DNA of 22,127 nt from a virus, in the IMG/VR virus record IMGVR_UViG_3300005253_003379, positions 1-22,127 of that record; one strand, 5' to 3'. A program made the position numbers and the translations under genes. The notes under the pieces are model-generated. The model worked only from the letters and a program-made list of their open reading frames with translations. It searched no databases and was not told where the DNA came from. Position 1 is the stretch's first letter. Each line of letters starts with the position of its first letter. Shown in pieces: positions 1 to 5,999 of this stretch.

Positions 1-121
1 TTTTAATAGGGTATATCTTTCATTTAATAATCCAAATATAATTAAAAGGAATCCCAAAAGAATAACAGCAAATTGATTTGGAAATGCTTCAAAAGGTTTT
101 CCATCGGCGGTAACATCAAAA
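1..121. repeat. Left copy of 121-bp terminal direct repeat (circularity overlap)
   Basis: These 121 bases recur without a mismatch at 22007-22127. A single gene (447 down to 1, then 22006 down to 21794) reads through the joint in frame, so the repeat is best explained as assembly overlap of a circular molecule of 22,006 bp. A genuine terminal repeat of a linear genome cannot be excluded from sequence alone. Confidence 0.93.
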
Positions 122-447
122 TTAAAGTCTATTATATTTGTTACACTTCCATCTAAACAAAAACCTCCAACACTATACTCTCCTAATTGAGAAGTTTGAC
201 TTGAGTTTAAAGTAAAATTATATTCAGCTAAATTTGCTGTTGGTGTTCCCCTAACTCCTGAAAGCAAAGTTTCTTGGTTTGGTGCAAATACAGAGGCATT
301 ACAATCAGTAGTAGAAGAACAAAAACCAGCATTAATACAAACTATCTTTATATCTACCTGTTCATTTTGTTGGAAAGTTAATCCAGAAATAAGTGATACC
401 AAAAGAATACTTACAAACATTCCCATTAATATTTTTTTATTATTCAT
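1..447 (-). CDS. Signal-peptide membrane protein, N-terminal part (continues at 22006 on the circle)
   Basis: The gene starts at ATG 447 and stays open to base 1. Joining base 1 to base 22006 extends it in frame to a stop at 21794, giving 219 residues. Residues 1-25 are a signal peptide or N-terminal anchor (basic MNNKK, then a hydrophobic core). The ectodomain that follows has four cysteines and sequons NAS, NFT and NSS. The C-terminal half holds three hydrophobic helices and a very acidic tail. The start overlaps the stop of the 444-1316 gene as ATGA, so the two are probably translationally coupled in the unit that begins at 1574. I do not recognise the family. An exposed, membrane-anchored virion glycoprotein is the inference. 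Confidence 0.82.
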   Translation of the reverse strand, partial: MNNKKILMGMFVSILLVSLISGLTFQQNEQVDIKIVCINAGFCSSTTDCNASVFAPNQETLLSGVRGTPTANLAEYNFTLNSSQTSQLGEYSVGGFCLDGSVTNIIDFNFDVTADGKPFEAFPNQFAVILLGFLLIIFGLLNERYTLLK

Positions 448-1316
448 GTTCCAATTGCATATTGTACAAAATCTAAATTTACTTCTATTTCAGATGTTCC
501 AACAGAAGTTACACCAGTAGCCCAAATGTCAGATTTTTCATTTAAAATAAGTCCTGATTTTTGTTCTGCATTAATTGGTAAACTTATTCCTTTAACAAAT
601 CTTGGAACAATAACTGGAGAAAAAGGAGAAACAACATCATCCGCATTTTCTCTAATTTTTAATGCAACATCAACTTCTTTTCCTGTATCAACAGAAACAA
701 ATATCCTTGTTCCTATGAACCTTTTTCCTGCTGGAACAGTATAATGCGAAGATTTGCTAATTCCTTCTCCAATAGGAATTTCTACTTGGGTTGTTAAACT
801 TAAAGAAGCAGTTGCAGTTATTATTCCTGCATTACTCACACTATAAGTTCCAACATCTTTAACCAATAACTTATTTATCCTAATATATTCTTGAGTAGTA
901 TTTGTTGAAGTAGCAGATAAATTAACTATCTCTGAAATTTCACTAAAATTTTCATCTAAACCTTGAATTAAAACAGAATTTGCATTTGCTCCACCCAAAA
1001 TATCATTAACAGTATCTGAAGAAATAATTGATATGAATTCTGCTGTTTGTAAAAATATTAAAGTTCCTCCTTGACTTTGTATATCCTCTTCAGCAGTTCC
1101 AACAACATCATTTTGGGCAAAAATACTTCCTGTTTCTTGGCCAACAATATTTCCTTTTGTTGCTTCAATAAAATAATCTCTAGCTTTCTCACTTAAATCT
1201 ATAACTTGAGTTTGAACAACTTGAGATAAAGCGAATGGAGTAAGAACTAATAAAAACAAAAAAATAAATGTAAGAGGAGATTTTTTTCTTCGTTTCTCAT
1301 TTTGTGAGAATTTCAT
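444..1316 (-). CDS. Secreted beta-rich protein, fibre or receptor-binding-like
   Basis: 290 residues. The start at 1316 follows the Shine-Dalgarno site GAGGAG. Residues 1-31 form a signal peptide (basic NEKRRKK, hydrophobic core, likely cleavage near FALS-Q). The rest is predicted mostly beta strand, with no later membrane helix. From about residue 95 onward the layout follows a family I recall from marine phage contigs: an I-x-GLD-x-N/D-x-x-E-x-SE motif, an EYIRINK-like stretch, IPxGxG, YTVPAGK near residue 195, then VDVALKIRE near 215. Those phage proteins are generally regarded as fibre or decoration proteins. The assignment rests on remembered pattern and no search was run. The gene lies directly downstream of the candidate major virion protein. 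Confidence 0.8.
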   Translation of the reverse strand: MKFSQNEKRRKKSPLTFIFLFLLVLTPFALSQVVQTQVIDLSEKARDYFIEATKGNIVGQETGSIFAQNDVVGTAEEDIQSQGGTLIFLQTAEFISIISSDTVNDILGGANANSVLIQGLDENFSEISEIVNLSATSTNTTQEYIRINKLLVKDVGTYSVSNAGIITATASLSLTTQVEIPIGEGISKSSHYTVPAGKRFIGTRIFVSVDTGKEVDVALKIRENADDVVSPFSPVIVPRFVKGISLPINAEQKSGLILNEKSDIWATGVTSVGTSEIEVNLDFVQYAIGT

Positions 1317-1355
1317 CTAACTAAAACTCCTCTAATTAAATAATAACCAATATTA

Positions 1356-1574
1356 TCAAATAAGTCCAACATCCTGTAGACCTCCAACTGCTATATTTAC
1401 TCCTGCTACCATAATTCCCAATGCAAAGAATAATGTAACAAGATTAAGGATTGTTGCTGAACTACCAGTAACATTTCCAGATGTAGCTAATGAAATTTGA
1501 TCTGCTACGGATGGGATTAAATTTACACCAATAAGTATAGTGATAAATCCTTCAAGTAATCTTCCTAATGCCAT
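1356..1574 (-). CDS. Candidate major virion (capsid/membrane) protein, two hydrophobic helices
   Basis: 72 residues, preceded by GGAGGAGG (1586-1593), one of the strongest ribosome-binding sites here, and by the extended TATA element at 1610-1622. The protein has two long hydrophobic segments, about residues 6-25 and 44-67, joined by a short polar turn with the sequon NVT. It has almost no charge outside the N-terminus. Small two-helix proteins of this kind are the major virion proteins of spindle-shaped archaeal viruses such as fuselloviruses and Nitrosopumilus spindle-shaped viruses. The first place in its transcription unit, a strong promoter and a strong ribosome site fit an abundant product. 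The function is inferred. A small holin-like or pore-forming membrane protein is the alternative. Confidence 0.8.
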   Translation of the reverse strand: MALGRLLEGFITILIGVNLIPSVADQISLATSGNVTGSSATILNLVTLFFALGIMVAGVNIAVGGLQDVGLI

Positions 1575-1609
1575 TAATAATTTCCTCCTCCATCTCTTAA
1601 ATAATGATT

Positions 1610-1622
1610 AGTATATAAATTT
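1610..1622 (-). promoter_or_regulatory. Late-type archaeal promoter, extended TATA box
   Basis: On the minus strand this reads AAATTTATATACT, identical to elements at 13156-13168 and 19524-19536. The TATA centre lies about 40 bases upstream of the start at 1574, giving an expected leader of 15-20 bases that contains the Shine-Dalgarno site. It would drive the unit running from 1574 through the circular joint to 19536. Unlike the other two copies it has no ACTAGT palindrome downstream. Confidence 0.7.
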
Positions 1623-1638
1623 AATTAAATTAATTAAA

Positions 1639-1646
1639 TTTAAATA
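1639..1646 (+). promoter_or_regulatory. Archaeal TATA box for the plus-strand ATPase unit
   Basis: TTTAAATA lies 33 bases upstream of the ATG at 1679, with AAGGAG at 1668-1673 before the start. It is divergent from the promoter at 1610-1622. The 1619-1646 spacer is made of repeated TTAATTAAAT-like units and is extremely AT-rich, so it could also be an easily melted site. Confidence 0.55.
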
Positions 1647-1678
1647 GTTAAAGATATTGCTAAAATAAAGGAGTTGAA

Positions 1679-2038
1679 ATGCAAGAAGAAGTAAAACAAG
1701 TAAGTCGTTATAATGAAGCTGGAATGCAGATTATGCGGCTTCATGAATTATGGTTAAAAGCCGAGTTATATGCTAATAGAGGTTTATTAATTAAGTGGAA
1801 ATTTATTCTTGATTCCGTTTGGAGAGAATTATATTCTGATGTTAAAAGAAAAGAAGATGTGGAAAGTAAAGAATTCATAAAAGAAAATAATAAATTAAAA
1901 AAATCTATCTCCGAATGTAAAACACTTTCTTCAATGTACATTGCATTAGATGAAAGACATCAATTCCTAAAGTCTTTACAAGATTCTGTTGGAAAAGGAG
2001 CAATGTATATGGATGCAGACGATGACCACTTTGATTAA
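1679..2038 (+). CDS. Small charged coiled-coil protein of unknown function
   Basis: 119 residues, with AAGGAG just upstream of the ATG. It is predicted almost wholly helical: an aromatic and leucine-rich N-terminal half (residues 15-50) and a Lys/Glu-rich heptad-like stretch at about 60-85. The tail is acidic (DADDDHFD). No catalytic motif or membrane helix is seen and I do not recognise the family. It is the first gene of a two-gene plus-strand unit, and its end overlaps the start of the P-loop ATPase gene, so it may act with that ATPase. Confidence 0.8.
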   Translation: MQEEVKQVSRYNEAGMQIMRLHELWLKAELYANRGLLIKWKFILDSVWRELYSDVKRKEDVESKEFIKENNKLKKSISECKTLSSMYIALDERHQFLKSLQDSVGKGAMYMDADDDHFD

Positions 2039-2846
2039 TTATTATATTCCTTCTGAAATCAAACAACAATTAGATAATTCTAAAAAAATTGTTATGGAAG
2101 CAGATCAAGATAGAATATTTATTATTACAGGAAGAGAAGGAAGTGGAAAAAGTTGGTTGGCAATGCAACTTGCAGCATATTTAGATAACACTTTTTGTTT
2201 AGATGATGTTTGTTTTGATTCTGATTCATTTGGAAAAAGAATTAAGAGAGTAAATAAACTAAAAGCAATAGTTTTTGATGAGGCTTTTACTGGATTAAGT
2301 TCAAAAGGGGCTTTAAGTAAAGAAAACAAAAAGTTAATTAAGATTTTAATTGAATGTAGACAAAGAAATCTCTTTTTATTTATTGTTTTACCGTCTATAT
2401 TTATTTTGGATAGATATATTACTTTATTTAGAAGTCATAGTTTATTTAATACAGCAATATCCAGGAAAGATTTCAAGAATAGATACTACAAAGTTTATAA
2501 TTATCAGAATAAACATAAATTATATATTCTAGGACAAAAATATATGAGTTATGCCAAGCCAAAAATATGGAAAAAATATAGATTCTATGGAAAACTACCA
2601 TCATCAATCTCAAAAGAAGGATATCAAAAGAAAAAAACAGATTCTTTCAAGGAAAAAGAAGTTCAGGAAACTCCTGAACTAACAAGAATGACTGGATTTA
2701 GAAATATAGCAATCTATGAGTGGAAAAAAGTATCTGGAATGACTAATAAAGAACTATCAAACTACTATAAATCTCGTGGATACGACTTAAGTGAATCATA
2801 TATAGCCAAAATCATCCAAAAAGTCCGAAAAGAATACAAAATCTAA
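2013..2846 (+). CDS. P-loop ATPase (Zot/HerA-FtsK-like), possible packaging or assembly motor
   Basis: 277 residues from ATG 2013. TTG 1989 and ATG 2022 are alternative starts, and all overlap the upstream gene. Walker A is GREGSGKS at about residues 40-47 and Walker B is AIVFDEA at about 85-91. A conserved-looking stretch follows, with KENKKLIK, ECRQRNL and LFIVLPS, then an RSHSL arginine that could be a finger. The spacing of P-loop, DEA box and sensor strand resembles Zot-like and other additional-strand ATPases used in virion assembly or DNA translocation. The last 45 residues look like a helix-turn-helix (MTNKELSNYY, then SESYIAKII), suggesting DNA contact. It is the only P-loop NTPase here besides the replicative helicase, so it is the best candidate for genome packaging. 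Confidence 0.85.
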   Translation: MQTMTTLINYYIPSEIKQQLDNSKKIVMEADQDRIFIITGREGSGKSWLAMQLAAYLDNTFCLDDVCFDSDSFGKRIKRVNKLKAIVFDEAFTGLSSKGALSKENKKLIKILIECRQRNLFLFIVLPSIFILDRYITLFRSHSLFNTAISRKDFKNRYYKVYNYQNKHKLYILGQKYMSYAKPKIWKKYRFYGKLPSSISKEGYQKKKTDSFKEKEVQETPELTRMTGFRNIAIYEWKKVSGMTNKELSNYYKSRGYDLSESYIAKIIQKVRKEYKI

Positions 2847-2920
2847 AATCTTATATATATTTATTATAGTAATTAAAAAATTATTATCACCCATCCATTA
2901 CAACACTCTATTAATAACAC

Positions 2921-3142
2921 TCACCTTTTTCTTGGCTTCCATTTAATGATGATTGTTTTGCAATCTTCATATTCCAATAAACCAAGCTCTCTCATCTCCC
3001 TAATCACCGACGAGAAATTAGTTTTACCTACTCTAAATTTTCTAATTAGGGAAAGTCTAACATATTTGACTTCAAGTTTACCTTCAAAAGATCTATTGCC
3101 CAAATCTTTCATAATCACCTTGTATAATATTGGTATCTTCAT
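2921..3142 (-). CDS. Winged helix-turn-helix protein
   Basis: 73 residues from ATG 3142. ATG 3112, preceded by AAGGTGAT, is an alternative giving 63 residues. The middle reads as a winged helix: a strand with VKYVRLSLIRKF, a recognition-helix-like segment TNFSSVIREMRELGLL, then a wing strand KTIIIKW and a basic tail. It is the last gene of the long minus-strand chain that begins at 8295, overlaps the upstream gene, and converges with the ATPase unit. It may be an autoregulator or a late-gene activator. The DNA-binding call is moderately secure; the target is unknown. The 2847-2920 gap after it holds no gene. Confidence 0.7.
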   Translation of the reverse strand: MKIPILYKVIMKDLGNRSFEGKLEVKYVRLSLIRKFRVGKTNFSSVIREMRELGLLEYEDCKTIIIKWKPRKR

Positions 3143-3443
3143 ATTTTTCATAAGATTCCAGAGACACATTCAAACAGAATAGTACAGGATCTGAAATCAC
3201 CTCCTCATAAAAATCCTGATATACTTTCACATCGTGAAAGTAACTCCAAGCTAAGAATAAAATAATAGCAAAGAAAATTAAAGATTTAAGAAAACCTTGC
3301 CCAAATAAAAAGTTCTTCCATATAATTTTACCATCCCATGCAGCAGGAGATACTTGCCTGTAACCTCTACTAGTTTTTTGAATAAACAAGTCAGGCTTTA
3401 TTTCTTCAGTATCTTTTGGTATTAGTGCTTTTGTGAAGTTCAT
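3093..3443 (-). CDS. Single-pass membrane protein, unknown function
   Basis: 116 residues. A polar N-terminal region of about 50 residues includes a W-D-G-K-x-x-W-K-N-F patch. One transmembrane helix lies at about 53-68, and a tail with acidic and aromatic residues and one cysteine follows. The start overlaps the stop of the 3440-3946 gene as ATGA. Both are membrane proteins, so they probably work as a pair. No recognised domain. Confidence 0.78.
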   Translation of the reverse strand: MNFTKALIPKDTEEIKPDLFIQKTSRGYRQVSPAAWDGKIIWKNFLFGQGFLKSLIFFAIILFLAWSYFHDVKVYQDFYEEVISDPVLFCLNVSLESYEKYEDTNIIQGDYERFGQ

Positions 3444-3946
3444 TTTACCTTAATTTTCCTTTTATATAAGGGATAAGCAACCCAATAAAAAAGAAAAAAA
3501 TAAATCATTAGATAAAAGATTATACTTACTATTGGATAAAGTAGAGATAAAGTAACTCGAGAATAGTCATTTCCCAATACAACAAATGAAATAATAACGG
3601 CCAAGATTAATGCAAACCATTTAGAACTCTTTCCAAAGACATGAGTTACTATTTTATCTCTTCTTCTTGTTGGTGAAACATCATGATCATACTCGGAGAA
3701 ATGTTCTGGTTTAAGTAAAGCCATTATGTTTCTATACTTTATCATAGCAGACATTCCTTGACTATATGAAATTCCCAATCCAAAGATAAATGCAAATATA
3801 ATATACCAAAATCCTTTTATAATTAAAACAATACACACTATTGTTATTCCAATCATTTGAAAGAAATGACTTTGATATTCTACTTTAGCCAACCTTTCAG
3901 GTGGTGGACTTTTTATTGCCTGTTTCCATTGTTGGTATTTAGTCAT
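3440..3946 (-). CDS. Four-helix membrane protein, unknown function
   Basis: 168 residues. The hydrophobic segments form two hairpins, at about residues 27-65 and 110-160. A positively charged loop between them contains HDVSPTRRRDK, and the C-terminus is basic (YKRKIKVK). Positive loops and tail suggest that the termini and the central loop face the cytoplasm. The gene follows the 37-residue membrane protein by a TAA-A-ATG junction and is coupled to the next gene by ATGA. It could be a membrane-remodelling, exit or exclusion protein. The function is not recognised. Confidence 0.8.
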   Translation of the reverse strand: MTKYQQWKQAIKSPPPERLAKVEYQSHFFQMIGITIVCIVLIIKGFWYIIFAFIFGLGISYSQGMSAMIKYRNIMALLKPEHFSEYDHDVSPTRRRDKIVTHVFGKSSKWFALILAVIISFVVLGNDYSRVTLSLLYPIVSIIFYLMIYFFLFYWVAYPLYKRKIKVK

Positions 3947-3947
3947 T

Positions 3948-4061
3948 TTATTTTAATACTAAAATAATTGCTATTGCAAATAATGATGCAGAAGCAATTA
4001 CTATATAATAATACATAAGTTCCAATGTATCTGAAATATCTTGTGCTATTTTATCCTTCAT
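3948..4061 (-). CDS. Tiny single-pass membrane protein (37 aa)
   Basis: The gene begins at ATG 4061 behind AGGTGAAG and ends one base before the next ATG (TAA-A-ATG). The first 16 residues are polar (MKDKIAQDIS start). Residues 17-36 are one hydrophobic helix, and the protein ends in a lysine. The tight junctions on both sides and the ribosome-binding site support a real gene. No family is recognised. Confidence 0.72.
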   Translation of the reverse strand: MKDKIAQDISDTLELMYYYIVIASASLFAIAIILVLK

Positions 4062-4063
4062 CT

Positions 4064-4267
4064 TCACCTAAAAAACATTACCTTTACTGCACATGGCATT
4101 CCTGTTTTTTCTTCTAGTTGATGGGCAATAGTTTCTTCTAATTCTAAAATAAATCCTGATAAACTATTCAAGTAATCCTCATGTCTGAATTCTCCAATAT
4201 AGTTTCCAAAGCCATTATACTTGCCATCTTTTGATGTGTAGTGATAACTAACAAATACTTGTTTCAT
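4064..4267 (-). CDS. Small soluble protein with FVSYHY and GFGN motifs
   Basis: 67 residues from ATG 4267, chosen because AAGGAGGT lies 8-15 bases upstream; the frame itself is open to an ATG at 4306. It begins with a strand containing FVSYHYTSKDG, then NGFGNYIGEF, a helix rich in Glu and Leu, and a final strand AVKVMFF. Small proteins with a V-S-Y-x-x-x-x-x-x-G-x-G-F-G-N pattern occur as hypotheticals in many phage genomes, mostly early regions. The role is unknown. It is one of the few non-membrane products in this stretch. Confidence 0.78.
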   Translation of the reverse strand: MKQVFVSYHYTSKDGKYNGFGNYIGEFRHEDYLNSLSGFILELEETIAHQLEEKTGMPCAVKVMFFR

Positions 4268-4309
4268 TTGTGTAACCTCCTTTTTAATTTTTGTTGATTG
4301 TAGCATTTT

Positions 4310-4465
4310 TTAAGATTGATTCATGCGTGAAAGTTGCCATCCAATTACAGATAGTAAAAACCATGTAATCTGCCATTCTCTTTCAAATTCAACCCCCAAC
4401 CCTAGTAAATTTAATCCGACTAAAATAACAATAGCACTCCAAAGATAAAAATCTATATATTTCAT
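4310..4465 (-). CDS. Two-helix membrane protein (51 aa)
   Basis: ATG 4465 lies 7 bases after GGAG. Helix one is about residues 5-24, a charged turn EFEREW follows, and helix two is at about 31-45. The end is short and polar. The hairpin topology with a charged turn resembles small holins or pore proteins, but no family is recognised. The start sits one base beyond the stop of the upstream 33-residue gene. Confidence 0.7.
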   Translation of the reverse strand: MKYIDFYLWSAIVILVGLNLLGLGVEFEREWQITWFLLSVIGWQLSRMNQS

Positions 4466-4466
4466 T

Positions 4467-4568
4467 TTAAATACTCCTTAACCACCCCAAAATTATTTGA
4501 ACCACAATTGTTCCAAAGATAGTTCCTGCGAAAAATCCTGCAATGAATGCGAATAACTTACCTATCAT
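4467..4568 (-). CDS. Tiny glycine-zipper membrane protein (33 aa)
   Basis: Nearly the whole peptide is one hydrophobic helix with G-x-x-x-G type spacing (AGFFAGTIFG). That spacing favours close helix packing and oligomer formation. The ATG overlaps the upstream stop as ATGA, and the end reads TAA-A-ATG into the next gene. Coupling on both sides is the main evidence that it is translated. Confidence 0.65.
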   Translation of the reverse strand: MIGKLFAFIAGFFAGTIFGTIVVQIILGWLRSI

Positions 4569-4726
4569 TTTTTATTCTCCCATATTTCTAATAATATCCA
4601 ACATAATGAAAAACCAACTAACAAACCAGAATACCAAAAACTAAAAGGAGTTGTCCCATAATTTAAAGTTAACATTAAATATGCGATTGTAATTAACAAA
4701 GTAATGATTAATTCTTTACTTATCAT
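4565..4726 (-). CDS. Two-helix membrane protein (53 aa)
   Basis: Hydrophobic segments at about residues 5-22 and 29-47 are separated by a short NYGTTPFSF turn, and the end is charged (EIWENKK). The ATG follows directly on the stop codon of the 4727-4981 gene, and its own stop overlaps the next start as ATGA. It lies within a run of consecutive small membrane-protein genes. No recognised family. Confidence 0.68.
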   Translation of the reverse strand: MISKELIITLLITIAYLMLTLNYGTTPFSFWYSGLLVGFSLCWILLEIWENKK

Positions 4727-4981
4727 CTAAGAATACCTCTGCTCTAAATCTTTAACATAATCTCGTGTAAGATCTATTGCTTTGTTTAATTCTTCAACTT
4801 CTTCATCTTTCTTCTGCATCCATTCATATATGAAAAGGAATCCGATATTGATTATTAATCCTGATATCGTTAAAACTAATATTAATTGAGTAAAATCCCT
4901 ATATAGTTCCAGGAAATAAGACATTGTTATTCCTATTGTTATTATGCTTATTAATCCTAATACTTTTGTTATTGTTTTCAT
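4727..4981 (-). CDS. Two-helix membrane protein with C-terminal coiled coil
   Basis: 84 residues. Hydrophobic helices lie at about residues 5-25 and 31-52. A charged amphipathic helix follows from 55 to 82 (QKKDEEVEELNKA and on), with heptad-like leucine and valine spacing. This is the architecture of phage spanins, holins with a cytoplasmic coil, or membrane scaffolds; no closer assignment is possible. It is the first membrane gene downstream of the recombinase, separated by 18 bases. Confidence 0.75.
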   Translation of the reverse strand: MKTITKVLGLISIITIGITMSYFLELYRDFTQLILVLTISGLIINIGFLFIYEWMQKKDEEVEELNKAIDLTRDYVKDLEQRYS

Positions 4982-4999
4982 TTTAAACGCCCGTTTGTT

Positions 5000-5497
5000 T
5001 CATTTTTTATTTAAAGTGTTATTCTCTCCCTTAATAACATACCCCCTTTTTAATCTAGGTCTTCCAAGCTTCTTCCCTTGTTTTCTTGCCCTATCTAATC
5101 CTGCAAGAGTTCTTTCCCTAATTATATCTCTTTCAAGTTGTGAGAATGCAGAAATAATTGTGAGCATTGCTTTTCCAATAGCAGTATTTAAATCAAAGTT
5201 TTCAGTATAAGAATAAACCATAACTTTCTTTTCAATTAATCTTTCCATGTGTTCAATAAGTTCTTTTGTACTTCTTGCCCATCTATCAAACTTATAAATA
5301 ATCAAACCATCAAACTCTTTTCTCAATAATCTATTATATAATTCCCATTGAACAGGTCTTGTTTTTCTTGTAGATTCTTTTTCTTGAAATATTTTATATT
5401 GGTAATCCATTCTTTTACAATATTCAACTAAGGGGTTTATTTGATTCTCTAATACTTGGTCAGTTCTTGAAACTCTAACATATATTGCTACTTTCAT
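5000..5497 (-). CDS. Serine recombinase (resolvase/invertase), catalytic domain only
   Basis: 165 residues. The catalytic domain is complete: YVRVS places the nucleophile at Ser10 with Arg8 beside it. The loop after it contains ENQ, and the KFDRWARS motif gives Arg72 and Arg75. The long E helix AFSQLERDIIRERT follows at about 117-130. The usual GRPR hinge is present near residue 145. After it only about 15 residues remain, and they do not form the helix-turn-helix DNA-binding domain found in resolvases of about 185-200 residues. It would exchange DNA through a 5'-phosphoserine link, for dimer resolution, inversion or integration. How it finds its site without the HTH is unclear. A 12-bp inverted repeat lies directly upstream. 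Confidence 0.93.
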   Translation of the reverse strand: MKVAIYVRVSRTDQVLENQINPLVEYCKRMDYQYKIFQEKESTRKTRPVQWELYNRLLRKEFDGLIIYKFDRWARSTKELIEHMERLIEKKVMVYSYTENFDLNTAIGKAMLTIISAFSQLERDIIRERTLAGLDRARKQGKKLGRPRLKRGYVIKGENNTLNKK

Positions 5498-5508
5498 TTT
5501 AACTTGTG

Positions 5509-5639
5509 GGAAAAAGAAATTTTTATTCTACTTCTCTGAACGAGTTTCCCCGTCGCAATGATAGTTCAATTTCAACTGGATGTGAAAAGAAGGATCTAAA
5601 CACACCCAAACTAGTCATAGATTTTATATTTCTTTTTCC
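5509..5639. repeat. 12-bp inverted repeat pair flanking a 107-bp segment upstream of the recombinase
   Basis: GGAAAAAGAAAT at 5509-5520 is matched exactly by its reverse complement at 5628-5639. The enclosed 107 bases hold most of a 41-codon frame and are visibly less AT-rich than the surroundings. Position next to a serine recombinase suggests crossover sites of a small invertible segment. The purine-rich repeat could also be chance in so AT-rich a genome. Confidence 0.4.
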
Positions 5640-5648
5640 TATTATCAT
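5523..5648 (-). CDS. Possible 41-aa protein between coiled-coil gene and recombinase
   Basis: ATG 5648 overlaps the stop of the 5645-5998 gene as ATGA, the usual junction in this genome. The frame codes 41 residues, with SFFSHPVE and LRRGNSF segments, to TAA at 5523. In the same frame seven more codons lead to a second TAA one base before the recombinase ATG, the other usual junction. This suggests that the gene once reached the recombinase and now stops early, or that the first stop is read through. The G+C-rich middle is unlike its neighbours. The frame spans the inverted-repeat segment, so inversion would change it. Confidence 0.45.
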   Translation of the reverse strand: MIIGKRNIKSMTSLGVFRSFFSHPVEIELSLRRGNSFREVE

Positions 5649-5998
5649 TTTTGATTATCGCCGAGTTTGGCGAGGAGTTCTTTAACATTGACATACTTTT
5701 CAATAGGATGAAAACCATTATCAATATCAACTTGTAATTCTTCAATCATCTTTCTGAATTCGGCTTTTTGTTTTTTTAGTTCTACAATATAATTCCCTAC
5801 AACTCTTCCAGCATCTTTCAATAATTTGTCTTCATTCTTCTGCATTTCTTCTTCCATTAATTCAACCGTTCTGTCTATATCTTGTTTAGTAAATAATTTC
5901 TCATAAACTTGAAATGGCTTCCCATGATCTTTATACTCAACTAAATACTCTCTTGCTTTAACTTCTTTCAAAACTTGCGATTGGATTTTCTTGTTCAT
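5645..5998 (-). CDS. Highly charged helical (coiled-coil) protein
   Basis: 117 residues, rich in Lys and Glu and almost entirely helical. Strong heptad character lies at about 40-65 (TVELMEEEMQ) and 75-95 (ELKKQKAEF). No cysteine, membrane helix or catalytic motif is present. It starts one base after the upstream stop (TAA-A-ATG). I do not recognise it. DNA-binding accessory protein and host-takeover factor are equally possible. Confidence 0.75.
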   Translation of the reverse strand: MNKKIQSQVLKEVKAREYLVEYKDHGKPFQVYEKLFTKQDIDRTVELMEEEMQKNEDKLLKDAGRVVGNYIVELKKQKAEFRKMIEELQVDIDNGFHPIEKYVNVKELLAKLGDNQK

Positions 5999-5999
5999 T

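Noticed and set aside
2847-2920. Possible small RNA or terminator between the ATPase gene and the winged-helix gene
   Set aside because: The stretch is AT-rich, with only short weak inverted repeats and no convincing T-tract or stable stem.
5530-5600. Possible CRISPR repeat or tRNA remnant in the less AT-rich segment
   Set aside because: No repeat copies occur elsewhere in the window and no cloverleaf or CCA end can be drawn.
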